Positions 44,501 to 54,172 of a stretch of DNA of 64,000 nucleotides are shown piece by piece. The notes below the pieces were generated by a model. The model did no database searches. It had not been told where the DNA came from and saw only the letters and a program-made list of their open reading frames with translations. Position numbers and translations under genes: made by a program. The stretch comes from Notolepis coatsorum. Lineage: Eukaryota > Chordata > Actinopteri > Aulopiformes > Paralepididae. The stretch is taken from NCBI GenBank assembly GCA_963971535.1, contig OZ020598.1, positions 93,384,888 to 93,448,887 of the forward strand, in the 5' to 3' direction. Positions within the stretch are counted from its first letter, which is position 1, and each line of letters begins with the position of its first letter.

Positions 44501-45492
44501 TCAATTTTAAACTTTATTTTGTGCTTGTTGACTTTACCAACCTCCAACTCAGCGAACGCCTGTTCTCGCTTCGTGTCTGCGTGCTCCGTTACGATGGAGT
44601 CCACAAACCATTCGTCATCCTGTTGCGCACAGGCACATTCCTCTGATACCTCGTGCACGTCCTTCCTCTTGCCGTGCACGTCTGTGTGGCTTCTGCACAC
44701 GTTTGCAAAATGGTTGAATTTCTGGCATTTATTGCATTTGCAACCTTTAGCTGGGCAGTCTTCTGACTCTGTGTGGCGCTCTCTTCCACAGTTCCTACAT
44801 GTGTTATCTGTCGAGTCTTCTCTGTTGCTTCTGTATTTGTCCATGGCTGGGCGCTGTGCACGTGCCCCGTACGGCTTCTTGCCGACCGCGTGCGCGTCCT
44901 GGCTAGCGTTAGCCCCTGGGCTAATCATTAGTTTCATCTGTACCTGGGCTAGCTCGTGGGAGCGTGCTATGTCCATAGCCTTCTCGAACGTTAGCGCTGC
45001 CCCGTGGCTCAATAGCTTCTCACGGACCCTTACAGAGTTTGTAGCGAAAACAATTCTATCTCTAACCATCTCCTCACTATTGGGGTAGTTACAGTCATTC
45101 ACGAGCAGTCTTAGTTCTGTAACAAACTGGTCAACACTTTCGCTAGGCCCCTGGACCTTCTCCTGAAATTTGTACCTTGCAAATATGGGATTCGCCTTTG
45201 GCATAACATACTCTTCATATTTGTCGTAGTAGCTTTTAAGCTTCTTCCTGTCGGCGTCGGACAGCTGCCAGGTGTTAAAGATGTCTCTTCCCTTTTCCCC
45301 GATCCATAATAGGAGGTAGCTGCATTTGATTTCTTCTGTCTTGCCGTTGAACGGGCCGCTAAACATTAGCTCGACGTGCTGGCGGAATTTTTTCCATGCG
45401 TCAGGTAGGTTTGAGGATTCCCAATGCATCGTCGGCATTGGTACTGCTGCAGCCTCCATATTGTCCTTCTTTCTCTTTCTCTTCCTTGGCAT
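41515..45492 (-). CDS. gag-pol: Gag-Pol polyprotein of Mag-like gypsy, open frame
   Basis: I chose the ATG at 45492 (MPRKRKRKKDN), just inside the primer site; the frame extends upstream into the LTR. It has about 1325 residues with no stop or frameshift. Gag comes first, with two zinc-knuckle-like motifs (CRNCGRERHTESEDC, CNKCQKFNHFANVC) near residue 230-260. The protease region (about residue 331) reads FKIDTANVMP, where retropepsins have D-T/S-G; the glycine is missing. RT follows with LRVCLDPRDLNRAI, LDARSGYWAIKL, LPFGI and IVDDVLVYG; RNase H has QVDASKSGLGAVL and ESDHKPLEAI. Integrase has HTGHKGIEKSK...CSTCQQ, D in TDLF, D in VSDSGPCY and E in NGLAEKGV. No chromodomain is seen. Single-frame gag-pol is usual for this lineage. 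Apart from the protease motif it looks functional. Confidence 0.93.
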   Translation of the reverse strand: MPRKRKRKKDNMEAAAVPMPTMHWESSNLPDAWKKFRQHVELMFSGPFNGKTEEIKCSYLLLWIGEKGRDIFNTWQLSDADRKKLKSYYDKYEEYVMPKANPIFARYKFQEKVQGPSESVDQFVTELRLLVNDCNYPNSEEMVRDRIVFATNSVRVREKLLSHGAALTFEKAMDIARSHELAQVQMKLMISPGANASQDAHAVGKKPYGARAQRPAMDKYRSNREDSTDNTCRNCGRERHTESEDCPAKGCKCNKCQKFNHFANVCRSHTDVHGKRKDVHEVSEECACAQQDDEWFVDSIVTEHADTKREQAFAELEVGKVNKHKIKFKIDTANVMPTATFHQMYGKVTLGPPSSRLSGYGGHAFKVEGSCKLTCKHKENVQMLDFDVVTTNSPPVLSLRACLDLNLVKMIHVVDAQVEGPVNVRQEFPDVFQGIGLFPGECSISIDPAATPVIYPPRRIPYALRGRLKEELDNMEKANVIKKVTEPTDWVSTLVVVERRNGSLRVCLDPRDLNRAIQRPHYPLPTLDDITPRLAGAKYFSVLDARSGYWAIKLTEQSSKLTTFNTVHGRYRFLRLPFGIISAQDEFQRRIDDTYEGLSGVSAIVDDVLVYGHTRAEHDANLRAMLQRTRERGVKLNPDKSVICVTEVSYFGHRLTQEGIRPDPDKVKAIREMEPPKNKAELEKILGMVTYLSKFAPGLSDVNAPLRQLVKESSEFQWDPVHDQSFQQMKELITREPGPVLTYFDHTKPVRLQVDASKSGLGAVLLQDGKPVVYASKALNKTEENYAQIEKELYAVLFGCKRFHQYLYGRQVVVESDHKPLEAILRKSLAAAPPRLQRMILQLQRYDIVIMHRPGKDIPVVDTLSRKSITYHDHTLSEGMDTQVHTVLSTLPVSDNKITEIKAATAQDQQLITLRQICESGWPETRKTCPPSVADYWNHRDEITVMDDVLFKGEKIIVPHTLRQDMLTRIHTGHKGIEKSKGRARDVLFWPGMGRQIEEMVGSCSTCQQYRSSNPKEPMISHQIPDRPWQTVATDLFTLHGEDYIVTVDYYSRYIEVDKLRSTTTSAVVRMLKAQFARLGIPETVVSDSGPCYSSSEFKTFAQDWDFRHVTSSPTYAQSNGLAEKGVQIAKSLLEKTRVDNKDPYLSLLEYRNTPVDNLKSPAQLLMSRRLRSILPTTSQQLRPQVVNQSTVRAKRELCQQRQKHYYDRTARPLPTLQDREAVRFQQSNGQWKPATVIQPAGAERSYHVRNDEGQEYRHNRRHLLQTKETDRGTHRTMAQEANTQPQQPEMASPECPPPEGPDEHSRCITTRSGRIVKPRVKLDI

Positions 45493-45504
45493 GGGTTCGA
45501 AAAA

Positions 45505-45523
45505 GATCCGGCTTCTGGCACCA
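45505..45523 (-). promoter_or_regulatory. tRNA primer binding site
   Basis: On the minus strand TGGTGCCAGAAGCCGGATC follows the 5' LTR directly. The TGG start is complementary to a tRNA CCA end. This contrasts with the self-priming site of the element at 7168. Confidence 0.85.
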
Positions 45524-45747
45524 TGTAATATTCCGCTTAATGTCACTCTTAGTGTCTATAGGGAATGATAGAATCGGGCGACTGCTTATTGGGTTACCGT
45601 TTATTCACACGTCCCGGGCAGCAATGACAACACGTAGGAACCATGCCTGCATATGAGATGACTGAAATACGTAACACGTCATCACGCACGCATCATTGCT
45701 GTGCTGTGTTAGGCTATGGGCTACACAGATATCCCTAGGATATTACA
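45524..45747 (-). repeat. 5' LTR of Mag-like element
   Basis: Differs from the 3' LTR at cgtcccGggcag and gactgAaatacg. Confidence 0.96.
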
Positions 45748-46013
45748 GTTAGCACATGACTTAAGTATACGTCCTGTTATCCCATCTGGGCCAGCTGCTT
45801 TTCTGGTGTTCACCCTCATCAATGCTCTTCTCACATTGTATTCCGTCAATGAGAGAGTGCCCCCCCCCCCCCCCCCCCCCCGCGGTTGGAAATTCCAAGA
45901 CTGTACAAGAAAACAGGCAGTACACAAGCAGTAGTTGAGTCACTATATGGTTTACAGCTTGTCAAACGATTGGTCAGCGAGGGCACAGAGAAAACGAGCA
46001 ATCCACCAGCACA

Positions 46014-46273
46014 GGTAATTTCCTTGAACTGTTAAATCTGCTTGGAAAGTTTGACAGTACTGTGTCAAAGAAGTTAGCTAGTGGGCCTGGCAATGCTAAA
46101 TATGTGCACCATGACATTCAAAACTAATTGATTGACATTATGGCTAGCATGATAAGGGGGCAAGTAAGCGACGAGGTTAAGCTAGGAGAGCACTTGACGA
46201 AACCAAAGACCTAAGCAAGCAAGAGCAGATATTTGTTGTTGTGCGTTACCTAAACAATGACAACATTCATGTC
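46014..46273 (+). pseudogene. hAT transposase (DUF4371-type) fragment, N-terminal side
   Basis: Blocks NFLELLNLLGKFD, GPGNAKYVHHDIQN, MASMIRGQVSDEVK and, after a frameshift, FVVVRYLNNDN match the DUF4371 region of ZMYM-like hAT transposases. Two stops and one frameshift are present. It is cut by an L2 3' end at 46276; the C-terminal half lies beyond the BEL element. Confidence 0.75.
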
Positions 46274-46275
46274 AA

Positions 46276-46960
46276 GTCAAGTCAAGTAATTTATTTATAT
46301 AGCACATTTAAAAGCACAAGAGCCAACCAAAGTGCTGTACAATCAAAGCTTAAAATCAATGTCCTAATATAAAATACACAAATACAAAAATACAAAAAGG
46401 CACAGCAGGACAAGACAGTACATTCAGAGAATAGGACAGTAGGACAACACACGGATAGGGGAACACAAAGTACAGTAGCACACAGGGGACAGAGGAGCAT
46501 AAGAAGAGATACAAGAGGGAGGGGGCAGGATAAAATTACATGGGAGTGTGTGAGTTAGGGTGTGGGAGAATCAGGGTTTATTGAAGGCCAGGGAATAAAA
46601 GTGGGTTTTTAGACGGGCCTTAAATGTCTCCAGCGAGGGGGCAGATCGGATCTCCAGGGGAAGCTGGTTCCATAGCTTGGGGGCCACGGCCTTGAAGGAG
46701 CGATCGCCTCTCTTTTTGAGTCTGGTGCGGGGGGGGGACCAGCCGAGCCTGGTTGGAGGATCTTAGTGACCTGGGTGCTGCGTAGGGGGTGATGAGCTCG
46801 GTGATGTATAGGGGTGCTGCACCCGATAGTGCCTTAAAGGTGAGGAGGAGTATTTTGAAGTCTATTCTAAGTGGGACTGGGAGCCAGTGTAGGGAGGCTA
46901 GGACTGGTGTGATGTGCTCTCTCTTTCTGGTGCCGGTAAGGAACCTAGCTGCAGAGTCCC
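46276..46960 (-). mobile_element. L2-like LINE 3' end
   Basis: On the minus strand the coding end reads RDSAARFLTGTRKREHITPV, LHWLPVPLRIDFKILLLTFK and APLYITELITPY, the conserved C-terminus of L2-type LINEs. A 3' UTR and the tail tatataaattacttgacttg follow. It is truncated at about 46960, where BEL gag begins. Confidence 0.85.
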
Positions 46961-48000
46961 GGGAGGAATACAACGCTACCGAGAGAGAACTCGGCACGGA
47001 AGAAGACGGGGAGAGCACCGTGGAGATAGAGCTCCAAGGCTCCGCAAGGAGTACCCCGAGGGAAGGCTCCCCTATACAACCGCCTTCCCCCAGCGAGGCA
47101 GAGAGGACCCTACAGCAGGCCTTCCTCATCAGCCTGAACGCCGCTGCTGAACGCGACCAACTGCAGATCCAGCAGCGGAGCGAAGAAGAGCATATACGTC
47201 TAGAAATAAGACGCATTCAGAGAGAAGAGAATGTGGCCCGAGACCGAGCAGACAGCCAGCGAGCAGCTGCTGGTGCTCTACGGGACGCAGAGCGCGACAG
47301 ACAGCAAGCGCAACTAATAGAACAGCTGATCAGACGGACAACACCCTCTCCCTCCGCCAGAGGCTCCAGGAACTCGTCTAGACACACCTCCAGCGCGGCA
47401 TCCCCTAGCCGAGTAAACAACCCTGAACTTGACCAACAGACGAGGTCTATACCCCCCACAGACCACCTCCCCCCACCGGTCCAAGCAAGACCTAGCAACC
47501 GGGAAGGAGCAGCATATCCTGTGGAGAGGCTAAACCAGAGACTACAAGCACTGGATGACCTAACTGAAGACGAAGAGGAAGAGGAGGAGAACCACGCCCG
47601 ACGACAGCACAGTACTCTACCGGACCAGGAGGTCCGGTACAGCCCAGGCTATACTCCCGTGGAGCTGCGCTACAGACCCCCGACTCTATACACGGGTGAG
47701 CACGACGCACGACCCGCACCGAGGAACAGCACCTGGACAAGCGGGCCATGGTACACTGCCGGTACCAGCCCATACCAAGGCGCGGGAGGAGACTCGCCTA
47801 GGAGGCCTCTCCCCCAACGCTCGCCGATGTATCCACAGTCAGCGTCATACATTGGCACGCCTATGGTACCCGACTTCACCCAAGAGAACCGGGCCCAGTA
47901 TACGGAACTCCGCATGTGTCTGGAGACCATGTTGGTGGATGTATTGGATGAACGCCATAAATACGCCATCCTACTGAAGCACTTCGCGCACATAATATAG
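46960..48000 (+). pseudogene. gag: BEL gag, 5'-truncated
   Basis: The open frame contains coiled-coil-like RDAERDRQQAQLIEQLIRRT, a Pro/Ser/Arg-rich stretch, an acidic block DLTEDEEEEEENH and, near the end, MLVDVLDERHKYAILLKH. It meets TAG at 47998. The next frame begins with NIALAYATSTTPYTAA, which continues the homology, so a single-base frameshift lies near 47990. The true start codon is missing. Confidence 0.8.
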
Positions 48001-48050
48001 CGCTCGCCTACGCGACTTCCACCACCCCATACACAGCAGCGCTGGTAGCA

Positions 48051-51000
48051 TTGGACCAGAGGTATGGGCGCATATGGGATTACGTGATCCAGGAGATCCG
48101 ACACATCGACCGCTTACCCCCAGCAATAGACAATCGAGCACTGGACGACCTGTCCATCAGAGTGCAGTCCCTGGTAGGGATGTTGGGAGCGCAGAGAGAG
48201 AAGGGGAGGCATGAACTTTACGCCAACTCAAATGTGGAAAGGATCTTGGAGAAGCTGCCGCCCGCTCGACAGGAGCGTTTTAGGCGACAGAGGGACCACC
48301 GAGACCCGAATGGCCCCGAACCGAACCTCCTCGATCTAGCAGACTTCCTGGCGAGAGAAGTCAGCAGCCTACGGCTAGATACATTCGGACGGAGCACCCC
48401 TGGCTCCAGAGAAGGAACCAGACGACTAAATGATGGAAGAAGATCGGTGACTGTGATGCACCAATCGGAGTCAGTACCGAGCAGCAGGAGCCACAGTACC
48501 CCCTCCAGAACGGAGAAGTGGAAGATAGTGTGCCCCTACTGTGAGAAAGAACACTGGCTAGCGCAATGTGACTCCTTCCCCAAGCTGAACGCGGAGGAAG
48601 CAAGTCAATGGATAAAGTCCAACAAGCGCTGTTTTCGCTGTGCGCGCTCACACATGGCAGCCGAATGCCGCTTAAAGAAAAGGTGCACCAAGTGCGATGG
48701 AGCCCATCTGGACATACTTCACGACAGTAACCGACAGCGCCCTTCACCCGCACCATCCAGCCGCAAAGCGAGCGTCATGTACATCGATCCCGCCAGCAGC
48801 AGTGGAGCCCGAGTACTCCTAAAAGTAGTGCGTGTGACACTAAGCTACCAGAATAAAGTCCTGGACACTTACGCCGTCCTCGATGACGGGTCAGAGAAGA
48901 CCCTGCTGCTCGCCTCCGCTGCGGCCCAGCTAGGGCTGCGGGGAAGCGAAACCCAAATGACAATTCGGACAATAAGACGAGATTTGAAGACGATAAAGGG
49001 CGAGAATGTCTCATTCTCTATCGCAGCAAGCGGCCAGCCTGAGCGACGGTACCAGATTACAGACGCTTTCACCAGCCAAGAAATAGGACTGTCGCGGTAC
49101 ACATACCCCGTCGCCAAGCTGATGGAGAAATATGCACATCTGCGCAAGTTACCGATCCCGCTCATAGACAATGCTATGCCGACCCTGTTGATAGGCTCCG
49201 ACCATGCAGACCTCATTGTCCCGATAGACCGGGTTCATACCGGACCCCGAGGCTGTCCTGCAGCAGTCGAGACCCGTTTGGGATGGACTCTCCAAGGCCT
49301 GCTCGCCAAATCTCTCAACCGAAGTACAGCCACTAGATGTCTCCACTCCCAAGTCACAGAGGGAGAAACCGCACTCCTGCAACACGTAGAGCGGCTATGG
49401 ACCTTGGAACAAATGCCCTTTGAGAACGGAAAGAAAGACATTCGCTCTAAAGATGACATTTACGCCATTCACCTCCTCGAGACAGGGACCAAGAGAGTCC
49501 CGGTCAACGGCGTGTTGAGATACGCCACGCCACTCCTGCGGCGAGAAGGAATGCCTACTTTCCACGCCAAGACAGACGCCACAGAACGGTACCTGCTGAA
49601 CACGGAGCGGCGCTTAGCCAAGAACCCCGCCCAAGAGAGTGTATACCGCGCTGAGATTGAGAAGCTCATCACAGCGGGACACGTCACAAAGATGGACATT
49701 AAAGAGGCTGACCAGACCACTGAATCGTGGTACGTGCCTCACCACAAGGTCCATCACAACGGTAAAGACCGCATAGTATTTAACTGCAGCTACCAGATCG
49801 GATCCCAAAATCTGAATAAAGAGTTACTGCCCGGTCCCACACTCGGCCCCTCCCTACTCGGCGTTCTACTCCGCTTCCGCCAGGAAAGGGTGGCCATCAG
49901 CGGGGACATTAAAGGAATGTTCCTGCAGGTGAGACTAGTAGAGGCGGACAAGCCCCTGTTACGGTTCCTATGGAGAGAGAAGCCAGGAGATGAGCACCCA
50001 GCCATCTACCAATGGGAAGTCCTCCCCTTCGGAACGACGTGCAGCCCCTGCTGTGCTACATTTGCACTACAGAAACATGTAGCAGAGGACCCAGCAGCGG
50101 ACGAAGAGGTCCGACACAGCGTAAAGAACAGCTTCTACGTAGACAACTGTCTACAAAGCCTTTCAACCCAGGAAGAAGCCGAGGCTCTCCTGATTAAACT
50201 CCGCGCCTCATTGATCAAAGGCGGCTTTGATCTCAGGCAGTGGGCCAGCAGCGATCCGCAAGTACTGCGCAGCCTCTCCTCCGAAGACAAGGCAGCCAGC
50301 AGCGAGACCTGGATGGCTACAATCCCGGGAGAAGCCCAGGAGATGACCCTGGGATTGGTGTGGCGATTCAAAACAGATTCGCTTCACTACAGACACAAGC
50401 CCCTGACTACGGAGCAGGGAAGGCCGGCGGCGGCGCCGACCACCAGACGGAGTGTGTACACAACACTCGCCCGACAATATGACCCGCTAGAATGTATTCT
50501 ACCGTACACCACCAGGGCAAAAATGATTGTACGAGCATTGTGGGACAAGGACCAGGGCTGGGACGACCCCATTCCCGCACACCTTGCATCCACCTGGAGA
50601 GAGTGGGAGATGGAGCTCCACTCACTCCCAGGCGTTAATATGCGCCGAAGCTACTTCCCACCCACGGTGAGGCCAGAGACATGTAAAATGGACTTACACG
50701 TCTTCAGTGACGCCTCAGAGGTCGCATACGGATCAGTAGCCTACTTGCGGGCCCAAGAGAAGGGGGGAGAGATCTACACAGCATTTGTCCTCGCCCGCTC
50801 GAGAATAGCCCCACGCAAGCAACAATCTATCCCACGTCTAGAGCTCTGCGCAGCCCTAGCCGGAGCGCACCTAGCCACGCTCATCCAACGTGAGCTCACC
50901 ATACCGGTGTCTAGAACAATCCTGTGGTCAGATTCCACGACGGTACTCGCCTGGATCAAATCGGACTCATGCAAGTACAAAGTCTTCGTGGGAGTCAGAG

Positions 51001-52745
51001 TCACCGAGATTCAAGACTTAACCGAAGAGTTAACCGGAGAAACAGAGTGGCGCTACGTTGATACAAAACAGAACCCAGCTGACGTCATCACCCGGGGGAT
51101 GCCCCTGGATGACCTCACCCGTCGCAATGTCTACAGTGACGGCCCCGCATTCCTAAGACTCACGGAAGGACAGTGGCCCATGCCTATCCCGAGGGAAGCA
51201 AGTCCAGAGGAGGTGGAAAATAAGAAGTCTGTGTTCTGTGGATTGAGCACCGTAGCCTCCACCGACCCTAACATAGACGATTGCACGTCCATAGAGAGTG
51301 CACAACAAAGAACATTCCTGCGGTACCACCCGGAGTGCAAGTCCCCCGCTGATATGTCAGCAGCTAACTACGAGGAAGCAGAATTGCTTCTACTGCAGCG
51401 AGCCCAGAGAGACTCGTTCCCCGATGAATTGGCCTGTCTACAGGGAGGAAAGCCCGTCCCATCCGACAGCAGATTAATTCATCTGGCCCCCGAGAGCGAC
51501 GCTCATACCCTCATCAGAGTGGGTGGTCGCCTACGCAGAGCCCCCAATCTACCGGATGACATTAAATACCCGATCGTATTGAACAGCCGACACAAGGTCA
51601 CAGAGCTGATTATAAAGAAATACGATGAGGATGTACATCACGCAGGAGCAGAAAGAGTCTTCGCGGAAATCAGACGTCGTTACTGGATCCTACAAGGAAG
51701 AGAGGCGGTACGACGCTTCCAGCGAACATGTCTAGACTGCCGCAAGTGGCGCGCGCAGCCCAGCATACCAAGGATGGCTGACCTTCCTCCATGTCGCCTC
51801 CGAATCGGTGACAAGCCATTCCACTCAACGGGTATGGACTGCTTTGGCCCGCTGCACATAAAGAAAGGAAGAGGAACCGAGAAGCGGTGGGGTATTGTAT
51901 TCAAATGCATGACCACCAGAGCGATACACATCGAGCTTCTCCCGACCATGAGCACAGACTCATTCCTTATGGCCTTCCGTAGATTCACATCACGGAAAGG
52001 AAGACCGTCTACCCTATTGTCCGATCATGGGACAAACTTTAAAGGCGGCGAAAGAGAGCTGAGAGAGAGCTTCCAAGCTATGGGCCCAGAACTTAAGACC
52101 CACCTCGCTCCAGCACAGGTTGATTTCCAATTCAACCCCCCAAACGCACCCCACTTCGGTGGCACTTGGGAACGAGAAGTGCGCTCCATAAAGACAGCCC
52201 TGTACGCAGTACTTGGGGCCCAGACTGTGGCGGAAGAAGTCCTAATGACAGTCCTCACGGAGATTGAGGGAGTACTTAACTCGAAGCCCCTCGGATATGT
52301 CTCCAGTGATGTGGCGGATATCGACCCAGTTACCCCCAACACACTCCTGATGGGGCGGCTAGATCCCGCGTTACCCCAGACAATGTACCGGCCTGAAGAA
52401 GCGAACGGCCGACGAATGTGGAGGTACAGCCAAGTATTAGCCGACAAGTTTTGGAGCAGTTTCCTACTGCACTACCTACCGTCTCTACAGACCCGCCAGA
52501 AGTGGGTAAAGGAGAGAGACAATTTGACAGAAGGAACAGTCGTCATGATTATTGATCAATCACTGCCCAGAGCTATGTGGCCGGCCGGCCGCGTAAGCAA
52601 AGTGATCACCGGTGCCGACGGCAAGGTCCGAGCAGCTGAAGTGCTCGTCCAGGGTCGCACTTACACCCGTCCCGTGGCGAGGCTCATAGAACTGCCCCGA
52701 CTCCCAGACACAATCGATGATGACCATGACCCTATAACCCTATGA
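48051..52745 (+). CDS. pol: BEL/Pao gag-pol polyprotein, long open frame
   Basis: 1564 residues without a stop. Order: end of gag; zinc knuckles CPYCEKEHWLAQC and CFRCARSHMAAEC (about 160-205); aspartic protease with VLDDGSEKTLL (about 276); RT with DIKGMFLQVRL, PFGTTCSPCCATFAL and the catalytic FYVDNCLQS (about 695); RNase H with FSDASEVAYGSVAY and LWSDSTTVLAWI; integrase with the HHCC region (HHAGAERV ... CLDCRKW), D in GMDCFGP (about 1263), D in SDHGTNF (about 1325) and E in GGTWEREV (about 1372); and the C-terminal BEL domain with WPAGRVSKV. Aspartate at the fourth YVDD position is asparagine, which I believe also occurs in other BEL elements. The frame would be expressed only if joined to gag. 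Confidence 0.93.
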   Translation: MDQRYGRIWDYVIQEIRHIDRLPPAIDNRALDDLSIRVQSLVGMLGAQREKGRHELYANSNVERILEKLPPARQERFRRQRDHRDPNGPEPNLLDLADFLAREVSSLRLDTFGRSTPGSREGTRRLNDGRRSVTVMHQSESVPSSRSHSTPSRTEKWKIVCPYCEKEHWLAQCDSFPKLNAEEASQWIKSNKRCFRCARSHMAAECRLKKRCTKCDGAHLDILHDSNRQRPSPAPSSRKASVMYIDPASSSGARVLLKVVRVTLSYQNKVLDTYAVLDDGSEKTLLLASAAAQLGLRGSETQMTIRTIRRDLKTIKGENVSFSIAASGQPERRYQITDAFTSQEIGLSRYTYPVAKLMEKYAHLRKLPIPLIDNAMPTLLIGSDHADLIVPIDRVHTGPRGCPAAVETRLGWTLQGLLAKSLNRSTATRCLHSQVTEGETALLQHVERLWTLEQMPFENGKKDIRSKDDIYAIHLLETGTKRVPVNGVLRYATPLLRREGMPTFHAKTDATERYLLNTERRLAKNPAQESVYRAEIEKLITAGHVTKMDIKEADQTTESWYVPHHKVHHNGKDRIVFNCSYQIGSQNLNKELLPGPTLGPSLLGVLLRFRQERVAISGDIKGMFLQVRLVEADKPLLRFLWREKPGDEHPAIYQWEVLPFGTTCSPCCATFALQKHVAEDPAADEEVRHSVKNSFYVDNCLQSLSTQEEAEALLIKLRASLIKGGFDLRQWASSDPQVLRSLSSEDKAASSETWMATIPGEAQEMTLGLVWRFKTDSLHYRHKPLTTEQGRPAAAPTTRRSVYTTLARQYDPLECILPYTTRAKMIVRALWDKDQGWDDPIPAHLASTWREWEMELHSLPGVNMRRSYFPPTVRPETCKMDLHVFSDASEVAYGSVAYLRAQEKGGEIYTAFVLARSRIAPRKQQSIPRLELCAALAGAHLATLIQRELTIPVSRTILWSDSTTVLAWIKSDSCKYKVFVGVRVTEIQDLTEELTGETEWRYVDTKQNPADVITRGMPLDDLTRRNVYSDGPAFLRLTEGQWPMPIPREASPEEVENKKSVFCGLSTVASTDPNIDDCTSIESAQQRTFLRYHPECKSPADMSAANYEEAELLLLQRAQRDSFPDELACLQGGKPVPSDSRLIHLAPESDAHTLIRVGGRLRRAPNLPDDIKYPIVLNSRHKVTELIIKKYDEDVHHAGAERVFAEIRRRYWILQGREAVRRFQRTCLDCRKWRAQPSIPRMADLPPCRLRIGDKPFHSTGMDCFGPLHIKKGRGTEKRWGIVFKCMTTRAIHIELLPTMSTDSFLMAFRRFTSRKGRPSTLLSDHGTNFKGGERELRESFQAMGPELKTHLAPAQVDFQFNPPNAPHFGGTWEREVRSIKTALYAVLGAQTVAEEVLMTVLTEIEGVLNSKPLGYVSSDVADIDPVTPNTLLMGRLDPALPQTMYRPEEANGRRMWRYSQVLADKFWSSFLLHYLPSLQTRQKWVKERDNLTEGTVVMIIDQSLPRAMWPAGRVSKVITGADGKVRAAEVLVQGRTYTRPVARLIELPRLPDTIDDDHDPITL

Positions 52746-52853
52746 CTTTGTGAAGTTGACTGACCCCTACAGCAAACCCTTATGTGTAAATAGACAACGC
52801 GATTAATCTGTCTCTGTTTAACTGATTAGGTCTGGGACCAATCAGGGGGTGGC

Positions 52854-54172
52854 TGTTGTGAAGGGCCAGATTAAACCGAATATATATATTTATTTATATA
52901 TATATATTTAATTGTATTTGTATATTCTCTAATATTCCCTGATATCCCTTGTATATTCCTTGTACAATATGCATTGAATATCCATTCTAGCCTACTGAAC
53001 ATCCCATAATAGTCTCCATTCTACTATTGGTCGAGACCTTGGTGCCAGGCTGCCATACCCCTCAGACCCAGTTCAAACGTACCGCTCCACATGTACGAAC
53101 AAGTCCTAGTTCCGCGTAGGAATCTGGCTACCGCACCACTAATGGGACTATTTGTTCATAGTGCGTATATATACTGCGCTACTAAAGTAGGACTTCCTTT
53201 TCAGTCCAGTTTCTTACCCTCCAATAGAGTCACAGACGTAAAGCCTCCCTGCGACGCCACGTGTGGGAGTAAGGCCAAGTTCGCCTACCATCGGTATTGA
53301 GACATCGTGTATATTAATATTTGAATAGTCATATTTGGCACTATATCGTCGAGTTGGACGTAGTCTATTAAGCTAATAATAGTCTGTTAATATATAGTGC
53401 TTCGTGCGGTGAGAATACTACCGTAGTCAGTACCCCATCGTTTCGGGCAGAGAACTGGCTGCTTATCCAGGGTGGTTGACCCCACGTGAAGCTGCACCCG
53501 AGGAGCCCCAGAGCCGACGAGCGAGTGGACCTGTATACCGGATTATTCTACCGACGACAGCCCGCCTTCCCAGGCACGGATTATGCTTTGTATACATTGA
53601 TTATTCCATGGATAAAGACCCCCGACACTGCCGTGTGTTGGAACCCCCCCCCCTGGAGAGGACGCAAGGTGAGGAGACGCTCTGCAAGACGAGGTCGCTT
53701 CACGTCTCTCCCCCGTGGACCGGAGAGAGCCGGCCCACAAAGAGTCCACCTGCTTTCATCTGTGGTCCAAGGATCGCCGGCGCATTGAACGGCACTACAG
53801 TGGGTTCACCTGGGATACCCTTGGCCGGATGAGGCAGCCGGATTCTACCCCCCCCCCCCCTTCCTACTCCTGTCGGCTTACAAGCGACCGGATTAACCCC
53901 CCCTAGTGTATCCAGTATATAATCATTAAAGTATCATTGCTGTTATTCCTTAAACTATTCCAGGTCGTATATGTACCACCTGCGCCTTCAGAGATTGGAC
54001 ATTCTCTATTGATATACCGACGAATACTCTTGCCATAAAAGTGCATACTAATTTCCATTCATAAATGTGATTGATTTGATTAAGTGCTTGCTCTACACAC
54101 CATCGCTGTGTAGAAATAAAGACCTATTTCTAATTCGTACATTTGTGTTGGATCCGTTTCATCTACGTGACA
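52854..54172 (+). repeat. BEL 3' LTR (end uncertain)
   Basis: It starts TGTTGTGAAGGGCC after the purine-rich cagggggtggc. A TATA-like tatatata (52882) and later ttaaag/aataaag sites (53928, 54116) lie within. 53311-53632 is the part also found at 2951-3275. The end at cgtgaca (54172) is inferred. Confidence 0.65.

Larger units (their letters stand above)
40999..45747 (-). mobile_element. Ty3/gypsy element (Mag-like), young and complete
   Basis: Two 224-bp LTRs (40999-41222 and 45524-45747) differ at only two positions that I can see. The 5-bp duplication GTTAG is at 40994-40998 and 45748-45752. A tRNA-type primer site and a polypurine tract are in place and gag-pol is one open frame. It lies inside a Rex1-like relic. 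Confidence 0.96.
40416..45860 (-). pseudogene. Rex1-like LINE RT relic, split by a SINE and a gypsy element
   Basis: The three visible parts (45860-45748, 40998-40925 and 40437-40416) read continuously on the minus strand. They carry LTEYNVRRALMRVNTRKAAGPDGI, then the LAxxF-like segment, then KVSTIIPL, the order in Rex1/CR1-type RT. Both insertions have their own target duplications, which places them after the LINE. Confidence 0.7.
46960..54172 (+). mobile_element. BEL/Pao retrotransposon lacking its 5' LTR
   Basis: Gag, zinc knuckles, protease, RT, RNase H, integrase and a 3' LTR are present in BEL order. The 5' LTR and gag start are missing; the sequence joins an L2 fragment at about 46960. 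The 3' end of the LTR is not certain: cgtgaca at 54172 is a good candidate. A piece of this LTR type also occurs at 2951-3275. Confidence 0.88.

Noticed and set aside
42766-45088. Plus-strand frames over the Mag-like element
   Set aside because: They are antisense shadows of the gag-pol frame.
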